From Treponema sp. (lineage in GTDB: Bacteria > Spirochaetota > Spirochaetia > Treponematales > Treponemataceae), in contig JAILRG010000076.1 in assembly GCA_024698325.1 (NCBI GenBank), positions 62,001 to 126,000 of the forward strand: a stretch of DNA of 64,000 nt, read 5' to 3'. This document shows, piece after piece, positions 19,126 through 27,758 of this stretch (the stretch's first letter is position 1; each line of letters opens with the position of its first letter). Under the pieces are notes generated by a model. It was not told the origin of the DNA, searched no databases, and saw only the letters and a program-made list of their open reading frames with translations. The translations under genes and the position numbers were made by a program.

Positions 19126-19160
19126 AAAAGGTCATTCCTTAAAGGGATGGCCTTTTTTGT
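19126..19160 (+). terminator. Rho-independent terminator of flaA
   Basis: AAAAGGTCATTCC-TTAAA-GGGATGGCCTTTTTT hairpin and T-tract. Confidence 0.85.
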
Positions 19161-19268
19161 TTTTTGGTTTACTGCAAGCCCTATACATGACGGCGTCAAG
19201 GCTGTAAGTGTTAGCATGTCAAGGCTTGGCGTATTGCTTTTCTACTAATTCCTTATATACTGATAACT

Positions 19269-20534
19269 ATGGTACAGACGAAAGATTATTTTCCCCAGAA
19301 AGACCGGATTCAACATGTGTATGATTCATACAGGCCTTTCTTAGCTAAGATAATGAGTCAGATAGAAGCAGATTTGAAAAATACGATAAAGCTTGCTTCT
19401 ATGCCGACCTATAAGTCTCGTATTAAGACCTTTGCCAGCTATTACCGCAAAATTCTTCGCTTAAAAACAGAAGAAGCAGAGGTGTCAACTAAGTTAGTCA
19501 CCCTGACGGATATGATGGGAATCCGTGTTATTTGCGCTTTTCTTGAAGATTTACCCGAAGTAGTGCGGCAGGTAAAGGCAAACTATGCAGTAAAAGAAGT
19601 TGAATATAAAGGAGCTGAGCAGACATTTAGGGAATTCGGATATGAGTCCATACATGTACTTATAGGAATCCCCGAAAAATGCATGGAAGAGGCGCGGCAC
19701 CTGTATCCTGATATCGAAGTTCCAGAGGGGATTGTCTGTGAGATTCAGATACGGACAATTTTGCAGGATGCGTGGGCGGAAGTTGAGCATGAACTGATTT
19801 ATAAGACCGAGTTTACTCCTTTTGATATGCCGCTTAGAAGAAAGCTTGCTTCAATGAATGCAAGTCTTACGCTTGCCGATATCACGTTTCAGGAAATTCG
19901 TGATTATCAGCGAAAGCTCCATGAGGAAACGGATGCCAGACGAGAGTCTTTTTACAATCAGGTAGATTTAGCGACCGTTACGCACATTCCCGAACTGCAG
20001 TCTGACAGCACGGAAAAAAAGATTTCGCGTGTTTCTCCGTATGTTCGTGGCACTGTTGATGACATGCTTCTTGAGGCAATACATGCGCATAACAGCGGCG
20101 AGCTTGAGCGAGCCGTCGTCATTTACACTCAGATTTTAGGAATAGATCCTGTTCCTGCAGAACCTGTTCTTGCGGTCATTCACAAGCATAGGGGAATGGC
20201 GTATTTTGCGCAGGGGGATTACGATAAAGCGCTGCAGGATTTTAAGGAAAGCGTAGCTCATGATGCGATGAATTTCCGTGCGTTGTATTACATGGGAATC
20301 GTCTACAGTGTAAAAAACGAGCATGAAAAGGCAGTTTCCTGTTTTGATCAGTCAATTGATCTGAATAAATACCAGTCGCATGCGTATTACCGGCGCGCAA
20401 TCTCCAGATACAAGCTTGGACAGGATACCGATGCTCTTGCGGATTTATCAGCCGCGGAACAGCTTGGCTTAAAAGATGAAGGCTGTCTGATTCTGAAAGA
20501 AAAGCTTGTAGGAAAGCTTGGGCTTGCTATGTAG
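19269..20534 (+). CDS. RelA/SpoT synthetase-domain protein with C-terminal TPR repeats
   Basis: SRIKTFASYYRKIL, DMMGIRVICAFLEDL, FGYESIHVLIGIP, VCEIQIRTILQDAWAEVEHELIYK; C-terminal TPR repeats (AYFAQGDYDKALQDFKESV, ALYYMGIVYSVKNEHEKAVSCFDQSIDL). Confidence 0.88.
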   Translation: MVQTKDYFPQKDRIQHVYDSYRPFLAKIMSQIEADLKNTIKLASMPTYKSRIKTFASYYRKILRLKTEEAEVSTKLVTLTDMMGIRVICAFLEDLPEVVRQVKANYAVKEVEYKGAEQTFREFGYESIHVLIGIPEKCMEEARHLYPDIEVPEGIVCEIQIRTILQDAWAEVEHELIYKTEFTPFDMPLRRKLASMNASLTLADITFQEIRDYQRKLHEETDARRESFYNQVDLATVTHIPELQSDSTEKKISRVSPYVRGTVDDMLLEAIHAHNSGELERAVVIYTQILGIDPVPAEPVLAVIHKHRGMAYFAQGDYDKALQDFKESVAHDAMNFRALYYMGIVYSVKNEHEKAVSCFDQSIDLNKYQSHAYYRRAISRYKLGQDTDALADLSAAEQLGLKDEGCLILKEKLVGKLGLAM

Positions 20535-20554
20535 GCAAGGCCGTTTGCGCTTTT

Positions 20555-21412
20555 TTACTGTTCGGTAAACTGCTTACGGAATGCTAATGGGGTAACGCCT
20601 TCTCTTTCCCGAAAAAAAGAGATGAAGTAGCTTGCGCTGTCAAATCCGCATTGGTCTGCAACGGAAGAAATCGTGCAGTCAGTGGTTCTTAAGAGCGTCT
20701 TTGCCCTGTTCATGCGGCAGAACAGAAGGTATTCATGGGGGCTGTATCCTACCTGCTCTTTAAAAAGATGTGATAATTTGTATTTATCCATCTTCATCTG
20801 CTTTGCCAGGTCTTCGAGGGAAAGAGAGGTAAGGCAGTGTTCCTCGATGCAGTTTAGCGCCTCTGCGATGACTGGCAGGGTGACGGGGCTTTTCCCTTTA
20901 GAGATACGGTAGGAATGTTCTACCAGAGTCAGTATGCAGCGCACAATGGCGCCGCTGGCACTGAGCTCTGTAAACGGAGTGTAATTTTTTGTGTAATTAA
21001 AGCATTCTGTAAAGGCCTGGATGCAACATTCATCTGTTGCAGGCTGTACCAGAGACGCAAGCTGTTCTGTGTAGCCTTCTGCAGCAGTTCCCGCAAAATG
21101 AAACCAGTTAAAAACCCAGTGCTCTGTATCCCCTGTCCTGTAGGTATGCGGGAGCCTGCAGTCAATAATCATTATTGTTCCTTTTGTAAGCGGGATTTCT
21201 TTTCCCTGATATGTTACAAGCCCCAAGCCTTCTTTCGTATACAGGCAGAGAAAGCTTGCGAGGGGCGTTGTTCGCCTAGTGCAGTACGTTGCGGAGGCGT
21301 AAAAAGTGCCCCCGCACTGCAGGTAGAGCAAAGTCCGGCGGGTTGCAATCGTTGGGGTAAAATCTTTTGCCCAAGACTCTGGTGTAACTTCGTCGGGAAT
21401 GCTTGTATTCAT
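20555..21412 (-). CDS. AraC family transcriptional regulator
   Basis: C-terminal double HTH (LSLEDLAKQMKMDKYKLSHLFKEQVGYSPHEYLLFCRMNRAKTLLRTTDCTISSVADQCGFDSASYFISFFREREGVTPLAFRK); N-terminal cupin-like domain. Confidence 0.95.
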   Translation of the reverse strand: MNTSIPDEVTPESWAKDFTPTIATRRTLLYLQCGGTFYASATYCTRRTTPLASFLCLYTKEGLGLVTYQGKEIPLTKGTIMIIDCRLPHTYRTGDTEHWVFNWFHFAGTAAEGYTEQLASLVQPATDECCIQAFTECFNYTKNYTPFTELSASGAIVRCILTLVEHSYRISKGKSPVTLPVIAEALNCIEEHCLTSLSLEDLAKQMKMDKYKLSHLFKEQVGYSPHEYLLFCRMNRAKTLLRTTDCTISSVADQCGFDSASYFISFFREREGVTPLAFRKQFTEQ

Positions 21413-21431
21413 TGCTGCCTTGCTCCTTTTT

Positions 21432-24206
21432 TTAGGAGATTATGGCAGACAATGTGTTTTTATCCAACTCTTTTTCCGGTGAAAAATCATCTCCGCCCAT
21501 ATATTCGAGGATTCCCTTAAGCAGGTTTCTGCATTCGATGGAATCCTGCTTGTCTAAAAGACCCATGCCGCTCAGGATGAGGGAGCCGCCATTGCAGGTA
21601 AACTCTGACAGCAGACTTGTCCGCCGTAAGCGGGCATAGCAGTCGAGAGCCTCGATGATAGCCGGGAATCCTTCTGGCTGTATAAAGGCTCTTCCTTGAT
21701 GTGTCGGATGCCACCACTGCCAGTCGGCGTGATATTCAGTCGGAAAGTGCCTGAAAACCGGGTGGGAAGGCTCTGTCAGGATTCCCATGTAGCCGGACTG
21801 GAATGCAAATGTGCCGACAGACCAGAAATCTGTTGAAAAGCATGTCTCCATTGACTTTGGAAAGTTCGCCTCGGTTGCTTCCGGCTCTAAAAATACCCGT
21901 TTTCCTTCAGAAAGAAGGTTCAGCGCTTGTGCTTTTGTGCGTGCGATGGAGACGCGGTTTGAGCCTGATGCAGTAACGGCAGGAGTTTCCTCAAAGAGCC
22001 AGACTGTGTAGCGGCTTGAATAGCCTGCAAACGAAAGCTCGAGCGTGTACGAGCCTGGAAGCGCATTTTTAAGCTGTATTTCTGTCTCTGTAAGCGGAGT
22101 GAGAAAGCCTTCCGGGGCTGTAAGCGCATCGAATTGCAGGGCTTCAGTGACAGTTCCGTTTGCATCGATAAGTCTGAGTGTAAGCTTTCCTGAAAGGGGG
22201 CTCTTTCCGTAATTTGCTGCCAGGACTTTTAGCGGAATGAGGCTTCCGGTGGCGAATGTGTATGAGTCCAGTACTGCCAGCAGCGTAACAGGTGCAAAAA
22301 ATGCGCGGAAGCGCTCTGGGGAAGCAAACGAAAACGGTTTTGGGAGCAGGTGGCTGTTCAGCATGCCTACAAGAGCAGTTCCTTGTCCGGGGAAATCCTG
22401 CAGCCCTAAAAGCGAGATTCCGCTGAATCCGTCGCCTGCGCTGGTGCGGAGTGCGGCCTCGACTTCTTCCCGGTAGCAGCGGAGCGCAAGTTCTCCGCTT
22501 GCTTCAATCCGCTTCTGCCAGTCGGCTGAAAATCCATTCGCCTGTACCTGTTTCTGCACATTCTTCAGGTTTTCCGGAAGCGAAATTCCTTTAAATAAAG
22601 CGATTTCCGAAAAATCCGGGAGGACTTCATACTGTCCGACTTCAAACGAAAAAAGCGGCTTGGGAGCCATGCCGGCATTTTTTTCATCCTGGCGCATGGC
22701 CTTTACGGCGTTTTCGTAGCTGGTGGTCGTGCATGGTGGGGTTTGGTTTATGTGGCCGGTCATCTTTGCGCCGGTACCGCGCATTTTGATGCCTTTGTAG
22801 ACGGCTGACGTGTAAAAGTCGCTGTCAGCGCTGGGGCCGTTGTGCCCGTAAAAGGGGTTTGATGCATTTGCGTAAAGCCGTGTGCTGTCAGTTTCTTTTG
22901 CGAGTGAAAGCAGCTCTGACACGGTTTTTTCTGCCGCTTCGCTGTAATGAAGCTCGTTTCCTAATGTCAGCATGACAAACGAGGGGTGATTTGCGTATTC
23001 CCGGAGAATTGATGACAGCTCGAGCCTGTAATACGCCGCCGCTTCAGGACTGTCAAATGCGGTTTTCGGGTCCCAGTTTGAAAGCTCCGGCTGAATGAGC
23101 ATGCCGAGCTTGTCGGCAGCGCTGAATGCAGCTTCCGGCGGGCAGTGGGAATGAAAGCGTACGCAGTTAACGCCGTAGGAGGCGTAGGTTCGTAATATTT
23201 TTTCCCATTCGGCTTCTTTCATCGGAACGTAGCCGGATTCAGGGTAGACGGCGCAGTTAGATTCGCTGCGGAGGAAAATGTTTCTGCCGTTGAGCGTGAG
23301 CCTTCCGTCCTTGCTTGCAAAATCGCGTATGCCGAAGCTTGTGCTTTTGCTGCTGCCTTCAGAAAGCGTTACTTCCAGATTGTGCAGGTTGCCTTCTGAT
23401 TCGTCCCAGCGGGAAGCCCTGCTTGCAGTGCCCGTAAGCGTGACCGTGTTCCTGCCGGCTTTGAGCGTAATGCGGCTTTTAAGCCTCTCGTCTAAGGCTT
23501 CGCTTGTGGCAGTGAGCGTTGTTTCAAGCGGCTCGATGCTGTCGATGTCGACAAAAATCGTAAGTTTTTTTCCATGCGGATAGACGCGAATATTTCGGAT
23601 TGTGGTGCATTCTGTTGTCTCAAGCAGGATGTCGCCGGGAAAGCCGTTCCAGTTTGTCTGCGTTTCGTCAGTAGCTGCTGATGAATAGGTGATGGCTCCT
23701 TTCGGCATGCCCGGGTAGCTGTTGTCGCAGGCGAGCGTAAGGCTGTGCTCTTTGGTGGCGCTGCTTGAGGCAGAACGGAGGACATCGGTAAGCTCGTAGA
23801 CAGCTTTTGTCGACAGCGTGCCGGGCGTGTAGGGAGACAGGACTGTTCCGTCAACAGTGACTGACAGCAATCGGCTTCGCTCTATGTGCAGAAACACGCG
23901 GCATTTTCTGTCGGAAAGCATTTTTCTGGTATCTTCGTCAACGGAGAATGTCCTTTCGTACAAGGCTTTCCCTGTGTACGTGTGCTTTCTTGTGAATCTC
24001 GTCGTGATGACGCCTTCGACCTGTAAGCCGGTGTTTGCCTCTGATGCGTTTCCTAAGTCTACGTCGGGGTGCCAGCTTTGGGCGCACTGGTCCGGAAAGC
24101 CGATGTTGTTTGTGTCGAGCGTTCCCGGAAGCGTGCCTTCCCAGCTGGAACCGTCTTCGAGCGTTATGCGGTATGCGCCGGCAAGGCTTTTAAAAGTGCT
24201 GCTCAT
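21432..24206 (-). CDS. Glycoside hydrolase family 2-like protein (beta-galactosidase/beta-glucuronidase type)
   Basis: GRNIFLRSESNCAVYPESGY, YGVNCVRFHSHCPPEAAFSAADKLGMLIQPELSNW and MLTLGNELH acid/base motif. Confidence 0.85.
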   Translation of the reverse strand: MSSTFKSLAGAYRITLEDGSSWEGTLPGTLDTNNIGFPDQCAQSWHPDVDLGNASEANTGLQVEGVITTRFTRKHTYTGKALYERTFSVDEDTRKMLSDRKCRVFLHIERSRLLSVTVDGTVLSPYTPGTLSTKAVYELTDVLRSASSSATKEHSLTLACDNSYPGMPKGAITYSSAATDETQTNWNGFPGDILLETTECTTIRNIRVYPHGKKLTIFVDIDSIEPLETTLTATSEALDERLKSRITLKAGRNTVTLTGTASRASRWDESEGNLHNLEVTLSEGSSKSTSFGIRDFASKDGRLTLNGRNIFLRSESNCAVYPESGYVPMKEAEWEKILRTYASYGVNCVRFHSHCPPEAAFSAADKLGMLIQPELSNWDPKTAFDSPEAAAYYRLELSSILREYANHPSFVMLTLGNELHYSEAAEKTVSELLSLAKETDSTRLYANASNPFYGHNGPSADSDFYTSAVYKGIKMRGTGAKMTGHINQTPPCTTTSYENAVKAMRQDEKNAGMAPKPLFSFEVGQYEVLPDFSEIALFKGISLPENLKNVQKQVQANGFSADWQKRIEASGELALRCYREEVEAALRTSAGDGFSGISLLGLQDFPGQGTALVGMLNSHLLPKPFSFASPERFRAFFAPVTLLAVLDSYTFATGSLIPLKVLAANYGKSPLSGKLTLRLIDANGTVTEALQFDALTAPEGFLTPLTETEIQLKNALPGSYTLELSFAGYSSRYTVWLFEETPAVTASGSNRVSIARTKAQALNLLSEGKRVFLEPEATEANFPKSMETCFSTDFWSVGTFAFQSGYMGILTEPSHPVFRHFPTEYHADWQWWHPTHQGRAFIQPEGFPAIIEALDCYARLRRTSLLSEFTCNGGSLILSGMGLLDKQDSIECRNLLKGILEYMGGDDFSPEKELDKNTLSAIIS

Positions 24207-27200
24207 GCCAGTCCCCCTGCTTTTTTGGCGGCAGAAAGCAGTTCGAGTGCCTTCTGATGACAGGGGGCGTCTTTTACGGCGGCAGTCAGATACGCGGCGG
24301 CCTTTTTGTATTCACCCAGGCCGTACCAGCCGAGTCCCTGCAGGTAGCTGCAGTGCACTTTGTTTTTCTTGTCTAAATCATCTTCGAAAATCTGCAGGTC
24401 GGGAAGCGAAACTGCAAAGAAGTCAATTTTCATTGTGTCAAACTGATGCGTTTCTCCGTAGTCAATCAGGCTGTGGAAGCAGGCTTTCGCTGCAGTTTCA
24501 TCTCCGAGTTTCTGGAGGGCAAGTCCCTGATAGAGAATCATGTCTGCCGGCTGGTCATTGTAATACAGCACGCCTGCTGGATTTCTGTCACCGGCGGTTG
24601 CAAGCTGGAATTCTGCGGCCGCCTCTTCCTCTTTTCCTGCTGCCTGAAGGAGCGTGCCAAGCTCGTAGTGCACGTCGTTGTTTTTTGTTCCTTCAAGCTT
24701 TCCTTCGCCGAGGTTTTCCGGATAGATGAGCGCCTTGTTCAGAAGGCTGATGGCTTCCTCTACTTTGCCATTCCGGGCTTTATCTTGTGCGATGGCGCGC
24801 AGCGTGGTGACGTACTGTGCCGTCACTCGTCCTTCGCCGCCTTCCCATGGGTGGAATTTTGTTTTTTCGAGGAAGTCTGCAGCTTCGCTGTATTTTTCCG
24901 TCAAGTTGAGGAGCGTCAGGTATTCGACTGCAAGGTCGTCTCTCTCTTTGATAAGGCCTTTGTTTTCCATAAAGGCAGAAAGCCGTTCCTGAGCCGTTGC
25001 GCCGAGGATTTTTTTGAGCTGGTCAAGCTCCATGAAGACCCTGGCGTCAGTTTTGTCGAGGGCAAAGGCCTTTTCCAGCTCCAGGCGGGCTTTTTCCGGC
25101 TCCCGGCTCTTGTTGTAATAAAGCAGCGCAAGGTTCCGGTGGACAGTCGGGAAGCTGTCATCGTTCTTTTCTGACTGCTCCCACAGCTCCCGGGCTTTTT
25201 CGTACTGGCGCTTGTCGTAGAAAAGATTTCCCAGATAGTAGGGGGCTTTTGCGCCTGCGGGATTTTTTTCGATTGCCGCCTGCAGAACAAGAATGTCGGT
25301 AAGTGTATTCGGGAAGATGCATGTACTGTCAGCTTTTTCTGCCTGAGAAAGCAGGTCAAAGGCTTTGCTGCCTGCATCATCGGGACGGCCGTCCTTGCAA
25401 GTTGCGCTTTCAGAAAGTTTTGTCTCGTAGTATGCCTGATAATACATGACAAGCGCGTCGCTTTCTGCGGCTGCAGAGAGAAGCTTGATTGCGTCTGTGT
25501 AGAAACCGCCGTCCGCGGCATTGATTGCAGCGTTAATCAGGTCGGTATTCTTTCTGAGCGCTGCCTGCTCTTTAAATTCTTCAGAATCGCAGAGGAGAAG
25601 GGAGATAAGGTCGAAGCAGTCGATCGAAAGCGTTTCTCTTGCGGCTTTAGCTGCGTTTTCTTTTTCGCCTAGAGCGTTCAGTATGAGCGCCTGTAGCGCG
25701 CGTGCCTTGATGTTGTGGCTGTTTTTGATTAGTGAACGGCCGATAAAGTCTTTTGCTGCCAGATAGTCGTGCTTCCGGCTTGCAATGGCCGCCAGGTAGT
25801 AGAAACTCATTTCCTGTGTCTCTGCGCTCCAGGTTGCCTTGTAGAAATTGTCAAAAGCCTCGTCAAGTTTATCCTGATACAGCTGGGAAAGCGCTAAAAT
25901 GTACAGCGGCTCGCTCGTGTACGGGTTCGGATTTCGCAGGAACAATCTTGGAAGACAGTGCGTAATCTGGCTTTCCGCCTGTGAAAAGCAGCCTCGCTGC
26001 AAAAGAAGCCGTGCATAGGCCGTGTTGATGCGGATGTCCTTGTCGTCGCGCTTTAATCCTTCGAGATAGTACGGATCTGGAAGAAAGGTTGCGTGGCGGT
26101 ACTGCTCTATATGCAGGCCTGTCAGGTACAGCTCTTCGTTTGTCTTGATGTCTGCCGGTGCTAACGGTGCGGCTGCAGGCTCCGGCATCTGGTGCGGCTT
26201 TTCTTCAAGCGGCCGGTATGAGATAAGCTCGCTGTCAGCATCACGCACTGTCAGCATAAAGTCCTTTTCCGGCGCCTCCGCAGCGTTTCCTGTAAGCGGA
26301 ATGTCCTCAATCAGCGTCTTTTCCGGCGACAGTTCTGCGTTTTTGCTCCAGACAAGGTCGCTTCCGCAGTAGAGGCTGACGGAAACCTGCTGTTTTGCGG
26401 TTGTGTATACGCGAACCTGTGCATAGCGCTCTCCGTCGGCTCCCTCAAGCTCAAGGTTGACTGCGGCGCGGGTGCTTGCGTTTTTAATGTAGCCTGCGTC
26501 CTTGTACGGCATGAAATACTGTGTAAAGCTTTTTTCCTCAAACGGCTTAAGCCAGGTGAAGTCAGGCTGGTTGTCGGTGTATACGCCTGTCATCAGCTCG
26601 ATGTACGGGCCGTCTTCGTCGGTAAGGTTTCTGTCCCATGCTTTACCAAAGTCGCCTGAGCCCCATGTCCACTGTTTTTTTCCTGGAGAGACGTGATGGT
26701 CTGCAACGTGCAGAATGCCTGCTTTTTTGCCGTAATCGTAGCCGCCGACAAAGTTGAAATCAGACTTTTCTGCCATGTAGGATGTGGGGACCGGAATGTT
26801 TCTGTAGCGGGATATGTCTACGCCCTCTCCATAATCATGCTTGTAATACACGCCTGTCGCTATGGGGAAGCGGCTTACGTCGCGCTTACCGTGATCCATG
26901 ACGGCATGTACATCCGGCGGAAATACAGATTGCGTGTCGTTGTTGACGGCAACCGCAGGGTTTGCCCACCACAGGAATGTCTGCGGAAACGGCGTCGGAT
27001 TGTACAGCTGCCCGCGGATTTCGATATACGCTTTTCCCGGGTACAGGCGGATTTCGGTGATGCTTTTTGTGCCGTTGATGCGGTCAGTGTCGTTCAGAAG
27101 CACGGATTTGCTTCCGTCGTCGTATTCTTTTACGGTAAAGTCCACTGGCAGGAAGGTGCTCGGACGGTGATGCTGCGGCCAGTTGAACTCGATGCCGCCG

Positions 27201-27532
27201 GAAATCCACGGACCGGTGAGGCCGACCAGTGCCGGTTTGATTACGTGGTTGTAATAGACAAAATCATAGCCGTTGGTTTTGTCGAGCGCCCGCTGAATAC
27301 GGCCGCCAAGTTCCGGTAATACCATTATCTTGAGGTATTCATTCTCCAGAATGACCGCTGTGTACGTCTTGTCTTTTTTCTCGTCAAAAATACGGTCGAC
27401 AACAGGGTAGGGGTAAACCTTTCCCGAACTTCCCTGATAGACTCGTTTTTCAAGGAACATCGGGTTTTTATTGGGGGTTCCGATTCCATACGTCGGAATG
27501 ACTGTCTTTTCAACTGAAATGCTTACGCTCAT
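24203..27532 (-). CDS. DUF5107-type protein with C-terminal TPR repeats
   Basis: N-terminal PELGGRIQRALDKTNGYDFVYYNHVIKPALVGLTGPWISGGIEFNWPQHHRPSTFLPVDF; extended TPRs after about residue 480; 4-bp overlap with the GH2 gene. Confidence 0.75.
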   Translation of the reverse strand: MSVSISVEKTVIPTYGIGTPNKNPMFLEKRVYQGSSGKVYPYPVVDRIFDEKKDKTYTAVILENEYLKIMVLPELGGRIQRALDKTNGYDFVYYNHVIKPALVGLTGPWISGGIEFNWPQHHRPSTFLPVDFTVKEYDDGSKSVLLNDTDRINGTKSITEIRLYPGKAYIEIRGQLYNPTPFPQTFLWWANPAVAVNNDTQSVFPPDVHAVMDHGKRDVSRFPIATGVYYKHDYGEGVDISRYRNIPVPTSYMAEKSDFNFVGGYDYGKKAGILHVADHHVSPGKKQWTWGSGDFGKAWDRNLTDEDGPYIELMTGVYTDNQPDFTWLKPFEEKSFTQYFMPYKDAGYIKNASTRAAVNLELEGADGERYAQVRVYTTAKQQVSVSLYCGSDLVWSKNAELSPEKTLIEDIPLTGNAAEAPEKDFMLTVRDADSELISYRPLEEKPHQMPEPAAAPLAPADIKTNEELYLTGLHIEQYRHATFLPDPYYLEGLKRDDKDIRINTAYARLLLQRGCFSQAESQITHCLPRLFLRNPNPYTSEPLYILALSQLYQDKLDEAFDNFYKATWSAETQEMSFYYLAAIASRKHDYLAAKDFIGRSLIKNSHNIKARALQALILNALGEKENAAKAARETLSIDCFDLISLLLCDSEEFKEQAALRKNTDLINAAINAADGGFYTDAIKLLSAAAESDALVMYYQAYYETKLSESATCKDGRPDDAGSKAFDLLSQAEKADSTCIFPNTLTDILVLQAAIEKNPAGAKAPYYLGNLFYDKRQYEKARELWEQSEKNDDSFPTVHRNLALLYYNKSREPEKARLELEKAFALDKTDARVFMELDQLKKILGATAQERLSAFMENKGLIKERDDLAVEYLTLLNLTEKYSEAADFLEKTKFHPWEGGEGRVTAQYVTTLRAIAQDKARNGKVEEAISLLNKALIYPENLGEGKLEGTKNNDVHYELGTLLQAAGKEEEAAAEFQLATAGDRNPAGVLYYNDQPADMILYQGLALQKLGDETAAKACFHSLIDYGETHQFDTMKIDFFAVSLPDLQIFEDDLDKKNKVHCSYLQGLGWYGLGEYKKAAAYLTAAVKDAPCHQKALELLSAAKKAGGLA

Positions 27533-27662
27533 ATAAACTCCTGCTGTTACGGATTGTGATTATTGAATGCCGATAAAAAAAAGTATCATGGAAAAGGCGG
27601 CATGTCATGTCAGAACTGTGTGGGAAAAATATAAGAATCTTGCAAAAAAGAGGAGGGGGCAA

Positions 27663-27700
27663 AACAAAAACGCCGGCCCGGGTTGTGTCCGGAACCGGCG
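27663..27700 (-). terminator. Rho-independent terminator downstream of carB
   Basis: Minus strand: CGCCGGTTCCGG-acacaa-CCCGGGCCGGCG-TTTTTG. Confidence 0.8.
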
Positions 27701-27758
27701 TTCATGGGTACGCTAAGCCTGCCTGCTGGAGTGCAGGCGCAGGCTTTTTTGGCTTTGC

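Noticed and set aside
23857-24729. 290-aa plus-strand ORF
   Set aside because: Antisense to the GH2-like and DUF5107 genes; no coherent family, no RBS; a shadow ORF in GC-biased coding sequence.
24446-25174. 242-aa plus-strand ORF
   Set aside because: Antisense to the TPR region of the DUF5107 gene; low-complexity composition typical of a shadow frame.
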